64,000 nt of DNA from NCBI RefSeq assembly GCF_002549795.1, contig NZ_CP021435.1, forward strand, positions 2,914,001 to 2,978,000. Reading direction: 5' to 3'. Position 1 is the stretch's first letter; each line of letters opens with the position of its first letter. The position numbers and the translations under genes were made by a program. A model generated the notes under the pieces. The model was given only the letters and a program-made list of their open reading frames with translations. It was not told the origin of the DNA and did no database searches. Origin of the DNA: Halomonas beimenensis (GTDB lineage: Bacteria; Pseudomonadota; Gammaproteobacteria; Pseudomonadales; Halomonadaceae). Positions 39,363 through 51,178 of this stretch are shown in pieces.

Positions 39363-40568
39363 TCACGCCTCCAGGTCGCCCTGGCGGTAGCCGATCAGGT
39401 AGAGCACGGCGTCCAGCCCCAGGGTGGAGATGGAGTGCCGGGCCTTCTCGCGGACCAGCGGCTTGGCGCGGAAGGCGATGCCGAGCCCGGCGGCGGCCAG
39501 CATCTTGAGGTCGTTGGCGCCGTCGCCCACGGCGATGGTCTGCTCCATGGTCAGGCCCTCGCGCTCGGCGATCTCATGAAGCAGGGCGGCCTTGCGGTCG
39601 GCGTCGACGATGGGCTCGCGGACCTCGCCGGTCACCCTGCCGTCCTCGATCACCAGCTCGTTGGCATGCACCTCGTCGAAGCCGAGCTTCTCCTGGAGAT
39701 GACGGGCGAAGTAGGTGAAGCCGCCGGACAGGATGGCGGTGCGATACCCCAGCCGCTTGAGGTGGTGCATCAGCCGCTCCAGGCCGTCCATCAGCGGCAG
39801 CTCCTCGGCGATCTCGGCGAGCACCGACTCGTCGAGGCCTTTGAGCTTGCTCATGCGCTCGCGGAAGCTCTGCTGGAAGTCCAGCTCGCCGCGCATGGCC
39901 CGCTCGGTGACTTCGGCCACCTCGTCATAGACGCCGTGGCGGCGTGCCAGCTCGTCGATCACCTCGGCCTGGATCAGGGTGGAGTCCATGTCGAAGCACA
40001 CCAGGCGGCGATGGCGGCGCCAGATGGAGTCCTCCTGCAGGGCGATGTCGACGCCGTGGGCCGCGCCCAGCGCCAGGGCCTTCTCGCGCAGCGCCTCCAG
40101 GTCGATCTCCTCGCCGCGCAGCCAGCACTCGACACAGGCGCCGTGCTCCGGCATGCCGCCGTCCAGGGGCTCGCGGCCGGAGAGGCGGTGGATCAGCTCC
40201 ACGGTGAGGCCGTGCTCGGCGGTCAGCGCCCCCACCTCGGCGAGGATCCCGGCCGGCAGGTGGGGGGCCAGCAGCGTCATGATCAGCCGGGGCTCGCCGG
40301 CCGCCACGCTCCAGCGATGATAGTCCTCGGCACTGACCTGGATCGCCTGGACGTCCAGCCCCAGGTGATCGCCGGCCGCCGCCAGGGCGCCCTCCAGGTC
40401 GACGTCATGGTCGAGGCCCACCAGGGCCTCCAGCGAGACCATGCCGAAGGTCACGCTCTGGTTGATGTCCAGCAGGCGTGCCCCGCTCTGGGCCAGGGCA
40501 CGGCCCAGCCCGGCCAGCTGGCCGGGTCGAGCGGACCCGGTGGCGCGGATCAACAGTCGTCTTGTCAT
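39363..40568 (-). CDS. serB: phosphoserine phosphatase with N-terminal ACT domains
   Basis: 401 residues, longer than E. coli SerB (322) because two ACT-like domains occupy about residues 1-180, as in Pseudomonas and Mycobacterium. The haloacid dehalogenase-type domain follows: FDMDSTLI (nucleophile D), SGGFTYFA, and GDGANDLKML. It makes serine from phosphoserine in the cytoplasm. It lies 82 bp after parC with a repeat element in the gap. Confidence 0.95.
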   Translation of the reverse strand: MTRRLLIRATGSARPGQLAGLGRALAQSGARLLDINQSVTFGMVSLEALVGLDHDVDLEGALAAAGDHLGLDVQAIQVSAEDYHRWSVAAGEPRLIMTLLAPHLPAGILAEVGALTAEHGLTVELIHRLSGREPLDGGMPEHGACVECWLRGEEIDLEALREKALALGAAHGVDIALQEDSIWRRHRRLVCFDMDSTLIQAEVIDELARRHGVYDEVAEVTERAMRGELDFQQSFRERMSKLKGLDESVLAEIAEELPLMDGLERLMHHLKRLGYRTAILSGGFTYFARHLQEKLGFDEVHANELVIEDGRVTGEVREPIVDADRKAALLHEIAEREGLTMEQTIAVGDGANDLKMLAAAGLGIAFRAKPLVREKARHSISTLGLDAVLYLIGYRQGDLEA

Positions 40569-40578
40569 TACAACCCCG

Positions 40579-40676
40579 ATAGCTAGAAGCTCGAAGCTGG
40601 AAGCCGGAAGTGTGCCGGTTTCCAGCGCCGAGCCGGGTTTTCTTCATGCTTCAAGCTTCCGGCTTCAAGCTTTCCA
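40579..40676. repeat. heptad-repeat element D (parC end to serB start)
   Basis: Left arm AGCTAGAAGCTCGAAGCTGG and AAGCCGGAAG; right arm CGGGTTTTCTTC (40634-40645) and CTTCAAGCTTCCGGCTTC. The last eight codons and stop of parC fall in its right arm. No gene inside. Confidence 0.7.
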
Positions 40677-42912
40677 GGCGGTCGACCTTCTGCAGGCCCC
40701 GGGGCAGCTTGCTGCCGCGGCGGCCGCGTTCCCCCCGATAGTAGTCGAGATCCTCGGCCTTGAGCGTCAGCTTGCGCTTGCCGGCGTGCACCACCAGGGC
40801 CTGGCCGGGAGCCAGCAGCGCCAGGTCGCGGAGGAACTCCTCGCGCCGGGCGGCCCGCGCCCCGGGGATGTCGAGCATCTTGTTGCCCTTGCCCTTGGCC
40901 AGCTCCGGCAATTGCTCCAGGGGGAAGACCAGCAGGCGGCCCTCGTTGGAGACCGCCGCCACGCTGATGCCCTCCCCTTCCGGCACCGGCAGGGGGGGCA
41001 CCACGCTGCAGCCCTTGGGCAGGGTGAGCACGGCCTTGCCGGCCTTGTTCTTGCCGGTGAGCGCCTCCAGCCGAGCCACGAACCCGTAGCCGCCGTCGGA
41101 GGCCAGCAGGTAGCGGGTGTCGGGAGGCGCCAGCATGACGCCGGCCATGTGCGCCCCGGCGGCCACGTTGACCCGGCCGGTGACGGGCTCGCCCTGGCTA
41201 CGGGCGCTGGGCAGGTTGTGGGCGGTCAGGGTGTAGGCGCGGCCGGTGTCGTCGAGCAGCACCAGGGGCTGGTTGGTCTTGCCCCGGGCGGCCAGGGCGA
41301 AGCGGTCGCCGGCCTTGTAGGAGAGGCCGGCGGGGTCGATGTCGTGCCCCTTGGCGCTGCGGATCCAGCCCTTCTCGGAAAGCACCACGGTGATCGGATC
41401 GGCGCCGAGCAGCTCGACCTCGGAGAGCGCCCTGGCCTCCTCCCGCTCGACCAGCGGCGAGCGGCGCGCGTCGCCGTAGTCCTGGGCGGCGGCGCGGAGT
41501 TCCTCCTCGATCAGGTCGGTGAGCGCGGCCTCGGAGCCCAGCAGCTCCTCCAGGCGGGCGCGCTCGGCCTCCAGGTCGTCCTGCTCGCCGCGGATCTTCA
41601 TCTCCTCGAGCTTGGCCAGGTGGCGCAGGCGCAGCTCGAGGATCGCCTCGGCCTGGCGCTCGCTGAGGCCGAAGGCCTCGATCAGCGCGGCCTTGGGCTC
41701 GTCCTCCTCGCGGATGATGCGGATCACCTCGTCGATGTTGAGGTAGGCGACCAGCAGGCCCTCGAGGATGTGCAGCCGGTCCTGGACCTTGCCCAGGCGA
41801 TGCTCGAGGCGCCGGCGCACCGTGCTGCGGCGGAAGCGCAGCCACTCGCCGAGCAGATCCGGGAGCGGCATGACCCGGGGCCGGCCGTCCAGGCCGATCA
41901 CGTTCATGTTGATGCGGATGTTCTTCTCGAGGTCGGTGGTGGCGAAGAGGTGCGCCATCAGCGCCTCGATGTCGACCCGGTTGGAGCGCGGCTCGATGAC
42001 CAGCCGGGTGGGCTCCTCGTGGGTGGACTCGTCGCGCAGGTCGGCCACCATGGGCAGCTTCTTGGCCTGCATCTGGCCGGCGATCTGCTCGAGCACCTTG
42101 GCGCCGCTGACCTGGTAGGGCAGCGCGGTGATCACCACGTTGCCGTCCTCGAGGCCGTAGCGGGCGCGCATCTTCACCGAGCCGCGGCCGCTCTCGTAGA
42201 CCTTGCGCAACTCGGCCCGCGGGGTGATGACCTCGGCGGCGGTGGGGAAGTCCGGGCCCGGCAGGTATGCCACCAGGTCGGCGGTGGTGGCCTCGGGGTG
42301 GCGCAGCAGGTGGCAGGTGGCCTCGACGACCTCGCCCACGTTGTGGGGCGGGATATCGGTGGCCATGCCCACGGCGATGCCGGTGCCGCCGTTGAGCAGC
42401 ACGTGGGGCAGCCGCGCCGGCAGCACCACCGGCTCCTGCATGGTGCCGTCGAAGTTGGGGGTCCAGTCCACGGTGCCCTGGCCGAGCTCGGCGAGCAGCA
42501 CCTCGGCGAACTTCGACAGGCGCGCCTCGGTGTAGCGCATGGCGGCGAAGGACTTGGGGTCGTCGGGGCTGCCCCAGTTGCCCTGGCCGTCCACCAGCGG
42601 GTAGCGGTAGCTGAAGGACTGGGCCATCAGCACCATGGCCTCGTAGCAGGCGCTGTCGCCGTGGGGATGGAACTTGCCGAGCACGTCGCCGACGGTGCGC
42701 GCCGACTTCTTGTACTTGGCGCTGGCGTTCAGCGCCAGCTCGCGCATGGCGTAGACGATGCGCCGCTGGACCGGTTTCATGCCGTCGCCGATGTGCGGCA
42801 ACGCCCGGTCGAGGATGACGTACATCGAGTAGTCGAGGTACGCCTTCTCGGTGTACTCGCGGAGGGACAGGCGCTCGACGTCGCCCTCCGCCACCTGGAT
42901 ATCCATACTCAT
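40651..42912 (-). CDS. parC: DNA topoisomerase IV subunit A
   Basis: 753 residues (E. coli 752). It decatenates daughter chromosomes with ParE. The active-site tyrosine is Y127 in [10 protein letters not shown]. The quinolone-resistance positions equal to E. coli S80 and E84 are S87 and E91, so wild-type. The C-terminal beta-pinwheel follows. The final residues SLKPEA are coded by a repeat element, which appears to have replaced or extended the native C-terminus. Confidence 0.97.
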   Translation of the reverse strand: MSMDIQVAEGDVERLSLREYTEKAYLDYSMYVILDRALPHIGDGMKPVQRRIVYAMRELALNASAKYKKSARTVGDVLGKFHPHGDSACYEAMVLMAQSFSYRYPLVDGQGNWGSPDDPKSFAAMRYTEARLSKFAEVLLAELGQGTVDWTPNFDGTMQEPVVLPARLPHVLLNGGTGIAVGMATDIPPHNVGEVVEATCHLLRHPEATTADLVAYLPGPDFPTAAEVITPRAELRKVYESGRGSVKMRARYGLEDGNVVITALPYQVSGAKVLEQIAGQMQAKKLPMVADLRDESTHEEPTRLVIEPRSNRVDIEALMAHLFATTDLEKNIRINMNVIGLDGRPRVMPLPDLLGEWLRFRRSTVRRRLEHRLGKVQDRLHILEGLLVAYLNIDEVIRIIREEDEPKAALIEAFGLSERQAEAILELRLRHLAKLEEMKIRGEQDDLEAERARLEELLGSEAALTDLIEEELRAAAQDYGDARRSPLVEREEARALSEVELLGADPITVVLSEKGWIRSAKGHDIDPAGLSYKAGDRFALAARGKTNQPLVLLDDTGRAYTLTAHNLPSARSQGEPVTGRVNVAAGAHMAGVMLAPPDTRYLLASDGGYGFVARLEALTGKNKAGKAVLTLPKGCSVVPPLPVPEGEGISVAAVSNEGRLLVFPLEQLPELAKGKGNKMLDIPGARAARREEFLRDLALLAPGQALVVHAGKRKLTLKAEDLDYYRGERGRRGSKLPRGLQKVDRLESLKPEA

Positions 42913-42977
42913 AGCACGGTGGCCTTGTTCACACTTGTGGAGTCATCGAGGACTGCGCCCCCTTCAACTGCTGTGAT

Positions 42978-43066
42978 GAGCTGGAAGCTAGAAGCTGGAA
43001 GACACCCGGCTGCCCCCCCTTCTTCCAGCTTCAAGCTTACGGCTTCAAGCTCCCGGCGAAGCCGGG
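42978..43066. repeat. heptad-repeat element E (parE end to parC start)
   Basis: Left arm GAGCTGGAAGCTAGAAGC and GCTGGAAG; right arm CTTCCAGCTTCAAGCTTACG then the hairpin CCCGGC-GAA-GCCGGG (43052-43066) directly next to the parE stop. Shares TTCAAGCTCCCGGCGAAGCC with the type seen in element A. Confidence 0.72.
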
Positions 43067-45612
<2,546 letters not shown>

Positions 45613-45748
45613 ACCCGACCCCCTGTATAAATGGCCAGCCCACCCCCGGCGATCCCAGGATCGAGGTGGAGACGTCGAGGGGCGCCGGGACCTGTCGACG
45701 GGTCAGCCCCGAGGGACAACCTGATGGCGATATCCCTGCCCCGCCGAC

Positions 45749-47434
45749 TCACCGGTCGTTCTCCGGCTCGGCCGCCCAGACCGCCTCGATCAGGCCCCGG
45801 GTGGAGTCGTCCATGCCGTCCAGGCCCTGCTGTCGCTGCAGGATGCGCTGGGTCTCGCCGGCCAGGGTCTTGCCCAGCTCCACGCCCCACTGGTCGAAGG
45901 GGTTGATGTCCCAGACGGTCGCCTGGACGAACACCTTGTGCTCGTAGAGGGCGATCAGCGCGCCCAGGGTCTCCGGCGTCAGGCGATCCAGCAGCAGGGT
46001 GCTGGAGGGCTGGTTGCCCCGGTAGCGGCGGTAGCCGGGCCGCGGGCCATCGTCGGCCACCGCGGCATCGCCCAGCATCAGCGCCCGGGACTGGGCGAAG
46101 CAGTTCGCCAGCGTCAGGCGATGCTGGTCCATCAGATGGTCCCGGGTGGCGGGATCGGGGACGTCGTCGTAGCGCACCTTGGGGGCGATGAAGTCGCACT
46201 CCACGGCCTGGGTGCCCTGGTGGAGGAGCTGGTAGAAGGCGTGCTGGGCGTTGGGGCCGAGCTGCCCCCACAGCACCGGGCAGGTGGAGTAGCTCACCGG
46301 CTCGCCCTCGTGGGTCACCGCCTTGCCGTTGGACTCCATCTCCAGCTGTTCCAGGTAGGCGGCGAAGTACTCCAGGCGGCCATCGTAGGGCAGGATGGAA
46401 TGGGCGCGGATGTCGAGGAAGTTGACGTTCCAGATCCCCGCCAGCGCCAGCAGCACCGGCAGGTTGTCGGCAAGCGGCGCCTCACGGAAGTGGCGATCCA
46501 TGGCATGGGCCCCGGCGAGCAGGGCGCGGAAATGGTCCATGCCCACCACCAGGGCGATGGGCAGGCCGATGGCGCCCCACAGCGAGTAGCGTCCACCGAC
46601 CCACTCCCAGAACTCCAGCTGGTGGTCGGGATCGATGCCCCACTCGCTCATCTTCTCCGGCTTGGCCGAGACGCCGATGAAGTGCTGGCGCATCACCAGC
46701 GCCTCGTCGACGCCCTCCTGGCGGGCGCCGCCCAGCAGCCGCGCCTTGAGCCAGTCCCGGGCGGTACGGGCGTTGGACAGCGTATCGATGGTGGTGAAGG
46801 ACTTGGAAGACAGCACGAACAGCGTGGTCTCGGGATTGAGCCGCGCCAGGTAGTCGGCCAGCTGGGAGCCGTCCATGGTCGAGGCGAAGTGCACGTCGAT
46901 GCGATGGACGTCCTCGGGGCGATAGTCGGCCAGGGCATGGGTGACCATCAGCGGGCCCAGGTCGAAGCCGCCGACGCCCAGGTTGACCACGTCGCGGATC
47001 GGCTTGCCCGTGGCGCCCCGCCACTGGCCGGCGTGGAAGCATTCGACCATGCCGGACATGCGTTCCAGGGTGGCATGCACCGAGGCGACCAGGTCCTGGC
47101 CGTCGACCTCGAGGCGCGCGTCGGCGGGCAGGCGCAGGGCGGTGTGCAGCGCCGGGCGGTCCTCGCTGCGGTTGACGCGCTCGCCGGCCAGCAGCCTGCG
47201 GATGGCCTCGGGAACGCCGGCGTCCCGGGCCAGATCCAGCAGCAGCTCGAGGGTCTCCTCGCTCCACCGCTGCTTGGAGAGGTCGAGGGTCAGCCCGGCG
47301 GCGTGCCGGGTGAAGGTCGCATGTCGTCCCTGGTGCTCGGCGAAGAGCTCGCGCAGATGGCGGCGTCCCATGCGCTGGGCATGGTCGGCCAGGGCGCGCC
47401 AGGCACCCCGCTGGTCGACGGGGAGATGGCTCAT
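45749..47434 (-). CDS. pgi: glucose-6-phosphate isomerase
   Basis: 561 residues (E. coli 549). It interconverts glucose-6-phosphate and fructose-6-phosphate. The family signatures are NLGVGGFDLGP (an unusual GF where IGGS-type GS is common), FVLSSKSFTTIDTL, WVGGRYSLWGAIGLP and KVFVQATVWDINPFDQWGVE. The ATG at 47434 follows GGAGG; the 245-codon upstream extension covers cmoA and is a shadow. It is divergent from cmoA. Confidence 0.95.
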   Translation of the reverse strand: MSHLPVDQRGAWRALADHAQRMGRRHLRELFAEHQGRHATFTRHAAGLTLDLSKQRWSEETLELLLDLARDAGVPEAIRRLLAGERVNRSEDRPALHTALRLPADARLEVDGQDLVASVHATLERMSGMVECFHAGQWRGATGKPIRDVVNLGVGGFDLGPLMVTHALADYRPEDVHRIDVHFASTMDGSQLADYLARLNPETTLFVLSSKSFTTIDTLSNARTARDWLKARLLGGARQEGVDEALVMRQHFIGVSAKPEKMSEWGIDPDHQLEFWEWVGGRYSLWGAIGLPIALVVGMDHFRALLAGAHAMDRHFREAPLADNLPVLLALAGIWNVNFLDIRAHSILPYDGRLEYFAAYLEQLEMESNGKAVTHEGEPVSYSTCPVLWGQLGPNAQHAFYQLLHQGTQAVECDFIAPKVRYDDVPDPATRDHLMDQHRLTLANCFAQSRALMLGDAAVADDGPRPGYRRYRGNQPSSTLLLDRLTPETLGALIALYEHKVFVQATVWDINPFDQWGVELGKTLAGETQRILQRQQGLDGMDDSTRGLIEAVWAAEPENDR

Positions 47435-47518
47435 GATGCCTCCTGGAGGTCCTGTCGTGCAGCCGCGGGCAGGGAGGCGTACAATGTCGGGCCTCCAGCC
47501 CGACGCCCAGCCCTGCCC

Positions 47519-48259
47519 ATGAGTGACGCATCTTACCGTGACGCCATCTTTTCGACACCCCTGGACCGGGTGGCGCGCTTCTCCTTCGACGAGCGGGTGG
47601 TGGCCTGCTTTCCCGACATGATCCGCCGCTCGGTGCCCGGCTACGGTCAGATCCTGGCCATGCTCGGCCCGCTGGCCCGGCGCCACCTGCGCCACGGCGG
47701 CCACGTCTACGATCTGGGCTGCTCGCTGGGCGCCGCCGGGCTGGCGCTGGCCGGCCAGCTGCCGCCGGCGGCCTTCCGCTACACCGGGGTGGATCTCTCC
47801 CCGGCCATGGTCGAGCGGGCCAAAGAGACCCTGAGCGCGGAGCACCCCGAACATGCCATGACGGTGGAGGAAGGCGACATCCGCCACCTCGACTACCGGC
47901 CCTCGGGAATGATCCTGCTCAACTTCACCCTGCAGTTCCTGGCCCCGGAAGACCGCGACGCCGTCATCGCCCGCCTCTTCGAGGCGCTGGAACCCGGCGG
48001 CGTGCTGGTGCTCTCCGAGAAGATCAAGGCCGCCGACGAGCAGGACAACGCCTGGCTGGTGGAGCGCTACCACGACTTCAAGCGCGCCAACGGCTACAGC
48101 GAGCTGGAGATCAGCCAGAAGCGCACCGCCCTGGAGAACGTCCTGGTGCCGGACACCCTCGAGGCCCACCGGGCCCGCCTGGCCCAGGCCGGCTTCGACC
48201 GCTCGCTGGTGTGGTTCCAGTACCTGAACTTCGCTTCCCTGATCGCCTTCAAGGAATAG
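47519..48259 (+). CDS. cmoA: carboxy-S-adenosyl-L-methionine synthase
   Basis: 246 residues (E. coli 247). CmoA makes carboxy-SAM from prephenate and SAM for CmoB. The N-terminus (RDAIFSTPLDRVARFSFDE) and SAM motif VYDLGCSLGAAGLAL match. It is separated from cmoB by two unrelated genes, whereas in E. coli they are adjacent. Confidence 0.95.
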   Translation: MSDASYRDAIFSTPLDRVARFSFDERVVACFPDMIRRSVPGYGQILAMLGPLARRHLRHGGHVYDLGCSLGAAGLALAGQLPPAAFRYTGVDLSPAMVERAKETLSAEHPEHAMTVEEGDIRHLDYRPSGMILLNFTLQFLAPEDRDAVIARLFEALEPGGVLVLSEKIKAADEQDNAWLVERYHDFKRANGYSELEISQKRTALENVLVPDTLEAHRARLAQAGFDRSLVWFQYLNFASLIAFKE

Positions 48260-48338
48260 CGCCCTCGCCCGCCACCACTAGACTGGAAAGGAAGACCCCA
48301 CCGGATCCCTCGAGAGCAGAGAGGGAGTGGAGCGCGGC

Positions 48339-48899
48339 ATGTTCGATCTCGACCGCTTCGTGGAGGGCTGCTGCCAGGCCGTGACCGAAGGCGAGGCGCG
48401 GCAGGCCACCCGTGAGCGCCTGACCCTGGCGCTGGAGGCCCCCCGGGCCGTACTCGCGGCCCTGGGCGAGCCGGACCATGCCGGCGTCCGGACGCTCTAT
48501 CGCTCGGACGAGCTCACCATCCTCGACGTGGTGTGGGGCCCGAGGATGGTCCTGCTGCCCCACGACCACCGCATGTGGGCGGTCATCGGCATCTACACCG
48601 GCCGCGAGGACAACATCCTCTGGCAACGGGTACCGGATGCCCCCGCCGGCCGCATCGAGGCGAGGGGCGCGACCTCCATCGGCGCCGGCGAGATCCTGCC
48701 GCTGGGCCACGACGCCATCCACTCCGTGATCAATCCGCTGGACCGCATGACCGGCGCCCTGCACGTCTACGGCGGCGACTTCTTCGCCCAGGCCCGCAGC
48801 GAATGGGAGCCGGAACGACTGGAGGAAAGGCCCTACGACCTGGAGCGCAACCTGAGGCGATTCGAGGAGAGCAACCGCCGCCTCGCCGCGGGCCCGTGA
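48339..48899 (+). CDS. cupin-fold protein, cysteine-dioxygenase-like
   Basis: 186 residues. The core LLPHDHRMWAVIGIYTG (His-x-His metal site) and LPLGHDAIHSVINPLDR (third His) fit the double-stranded beta-helix superfamily of cysteine dioxygenase-like metalloenzymes. Substrate not identified. An in-frame GTG at 48327 is an alternative start. It follows cmoA by 79 bp on the same strand, and is convergent with the next gene. Confidence 0.75.
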   Translation: MFDLDRFVEGCCQAVTEGEARQATRERLTLALEAPRAVLAALGEPDHAGVRTLYRSDELTILDVVWGPRMVLLPHDHRMWAVIGIYTGREDNILWQRVPDAPAGRIEARGATSIGAGEILPLGHDAIHSVINPLDRMTGALHVYGGDFFAQARSEWEPERLEERPYDLERNLRRFEESNRRLAAGP

Positions 48900-48906
48900 G
48901 CGGGCG

Positions 48907-49959
48907 TCAGGACGTGGCCGTCAGGCGATAGACGCTGCCCACCAGGCTCGGCGCATAGTGGCCCGGGCCGAAGGCCTCGGCCAGGCGCATCTTCGCCCGC
49001 CAGCCGGTGCAGTGCCCGGGGGCGACGAGCCGGGGCCGGATGCGGGTCTCGAGGTCGTGCACCGTGGCCGCGATGCGCTTCTCCATGCCCTTGCCCGCCA
49101 GGTGGTAGCCGCCGTGGACCAGGTCCAGCGGCAGGCCCGGGAAGAGGTCCTGGGCCGTCAGGCAGGCGTTGACGATGCCGGCGTGGGAACAGGCCGAGAA
49201 GACGCTCACGCCCCGCCCCCGCACCCAGGCGGCGACGAAGCGCTCGTCCATGATCCAGGGGTCGGGCTCGCCCCGCTCGCCGTGGAAGCTGTGGTGACCG
49301 GGCAGGCCGGTCTCGTAGTCGGTGACCCGGGCGATCTCGCCGCTGCCGAGGAAGAAACCCTCGCACAGCGGATGGGGCGCTCCATGGGTGACGACCCGGC
49401 CTCCCGCCCGATCGAGTGCCTCGAAGGTCGGATCCGCCGGCAGCATGGCCAGGGTCCCGCTCGGCAGCAGGGCGCCGCGCTGGTCGGGACGGTCGGGGTG
49501 CAGGTCGACCAGCGGCGGTGGCGCCCCCGCCGCGTCCCGGGCCGCGCGAATGGCGGCGATCACCTCCGGCAGCCCGCCGCTGTGGTCGAAGTGCCAGTGC
49601 GACAGGAAGACGCCCTCGATGCTGCCCGGGTCCAGGGCCAGGCGCTCGGCGTTGTCGAGCCAGATGCCGGGATAGGGGCCGACATCGAACAGCAGGCGAT
49701 GCTCCCGGCCGTCGCGGCGTCCGATCAACAGCGCGGAGAAACCGTGGCAGGCGCAGCACAGCCGGTCGAACACCGTCTTGCAGGCATGGCCCTGGTAATG
49801 ACGGCTCGGCGGGGTGCGCTCGATGAGCCCCGCCACCTCGGGGCGCTGGGGCACGCCCTCGTCGATGCTGGACAGGGTGTCGGTCTCGTTGTCGACGACG
49901 ACCAGGACCTCCAGCTCGTCGAGCGGCACCACGCCCTCGGAAGGCGTTTCGCGGGTCAT
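48907..49959 (-). CDS. metallo-beta-lactamase-fold hydrolase
   Basis: 350 residues. The metal motif SHWHFDHSGG is at about residues 130-140, with FDVGPYPG before it and CSHAGIVNACL after it. This resembles the group that includes the archaeal dihydropterin-ribofuranosyl-aminobenzene phosphate synthase-like and other MBL hydrolases. Substrate unknown. The ATG at 49959 is preceded by GGAGGG; an extension to 50040 was rejected. It is divergent from cmoB and convergent with the cupin gene. Confidence 0.8.
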   Translation of the reverse strand: MTRETPSEGVVPLDELEVLVVVDNETDTLSSIDEGVPQRPEVAGLIERTPPSRHYQGHACKTVFDRLCCACHGFSALLIGRRDGREHRLLFDVGPYPGIWLDNAERLALDPGSIEGVFLSHWHFDHSGGLPEVIAAIRAARDAAGAPPPLVDLHPDRPDQRGALLPSGTLAMLPADPTFEALDRAGGRVVTHGAPHPLCEGFFLGSGEIARVTDYETGLPGHHSFHGERGEPDPWIMDERFVAAWVRGRGVSVFSACSHAGIVNACLTAQDLFPGLPLDLVHGGYHLAGKGMEKRIAATVHDLETRIRPRLVAPGHCTGWRAKMRLAEAFGPGHYAPSLVGSVYRLTATS

Positions 49960-50104
49960 GATCGCCCTCCTTCGCTTCCCCTCGCCGAAACGCGCCGGGG
50001 ACCGGGAAGCGTCGTCATCCAGCCGTCCCCTCGGGTACACTCTGTCCCGCCGCGCGGAGCCGCCCGCCGCGGCGTCCCGTCTTACCCTCAGCCTAGGCGA
50101 AACG

Positions 50105-51091
50105 ATGCAGCCCCTACACCGAGACCTCTACCGCGCCTTCGTCGACCAGGGCCTCGACACCTGGCTGGCCCGGCTCCCCGAGCAGCTGGCCCGCGGCCTG
50201 GACCGCAAGCGCTACGGCGATCTGCCGGCCTGGGAGAAGGCCGTGGCCAAGCTGCCGCCGCTGCCCGAGGATCGCCGGGTGGTGCTCGACGCCGACACCG
50301 TGACGGTGGAGGCCGACCTCGACGCCTCCCGGCGCCGGCAGGGGGAAAACCTGTTGCGTGCCCTGGCGCCCTGGCGCAAGGGCCCTTATCGCCTCGGTGG
50401 GGTGCACATCGACACCGAGTGGCGCTCCGACTGGAAGTGGCAGCGGGTGGCCCCTCACCTGGCGCCGCTTTCCGGCCGCCGGGTGCTCGACGTGGGCGGC
50501 GGCAACGGCTATCACGCCTGGCGCATGGCCGGCGCCGGGGCGAGCTTCGTGCTGGTGATCGACCCCTCGCCGCGCTTCTACTGGCAGTTCCAGGCGGTGC
50601 GGCATTTCGTGGGCGACGCCGACGGCGGCGCGGTGCACTTCCTGCCGGTGGGCATCGAGGACGTGCCGGAGGACCTGGCCTTCTTCGACACCGTGTTTTC
50701 GATGGGCGTGCTCTACCACCGCCCCTCGCCCCTGGAGCACCTGGCCCAGCTCCGGGCGGCGCTGCGCCCCGGCGGCGAGCTGGTCCTCGAGACCCTGGTG
50801 GTGGAGGGCGACGCCACCACCGTGCTGCTGCCGGGCGATCGCTACGCCGCCATGCCCAACGTCTACTTCCTGCCCTCCTCCGCCGCCCTGTGCACCTGGC
50901 TCGAACGCGGCGGCTTCGAGAACGTGCGGGTGGTGGACGAGGCCGATACCCCCCTGGACGAGCAGCGCGCCACCGACTGGATGACCTTCCAGTCCCTGGC
51001 CGACTTCCTCGACCCGGACGACCCGACGAAGACCCGCGAGGGCCATCCGGCGCCGCGCCGGGCGGTGGTGATCGCCAATCGGCCGGCCTGA
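50105..51091 (+). CDS. cmoB: tRNA U34 carboxymethyltransferase
   Basis: 328 residues (E. coli 323). It transfers the carboxymethyl group from carboxy-SAM to 5-hydroxyuridine 34. The SAM-type motif VLDVGGGNGYHAWRMAG and FDTVFSMGVLYHRPSPLEHL are typical. The start is fixed by the family N-terminus at 50105; the longer frame runs back into the MBL gene. cmoA and cmoM are also in this window. Confidence 0.95.
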   Translation: MQPLHRDLYRAFVDQGLDTWLARLPEQLARGLDRKRYGDLPAWEKAVAKLPPLPEDRRVVLDADTVTVEADLDASRRRQGENLLRALAPWRKGPYRLGGVHIDTEWRSDWKWQRVAPHLAPLSGRRVLDVGGGNGYHAWRMAGAGASFVLVIDPSPRFYWQFQAVRHFVGDADGGAVHFLPVGIEDVPEDLAFFDTVFSMGVLYHRPSPLEHLAQLRAALRPGGELVLETLVVEGDATTVLLPGDRYAAMPNVYFLPSSAALCTWLERGGFENVRVVDEADTPLDEQRATDWMTFQSLADFLDPDDPTKTREGHPAPRRAVVIANRPA

Positions 51092-51119
51092 GGTCGCCGG
51101 TCGTTTCCGGCCCAGACGA

Positions 51120-51151
51120 CGAGGCCCCGCCGCTTGCGCGAAGGGGCCTCG
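51120..51151. terminator. hairpin between convergent cmoB and cysN
   Basis: CGAGGCCCC / GGGGCCTCG, 9-bp stem, 14-nt loop, in the 87-bp gap between the stop codons. T-runs are poor on both sides. Confidence 0.5.
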
Positions 51152-51178
51152 ACGGGGATGGCCTGGGAGGAAGGCGCG

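Noticed and set aside
45938..48259. 773-residue frame ending in CmoA
   Set aside because: Most of it is antisense to pgi; CmoA starts at 47519.
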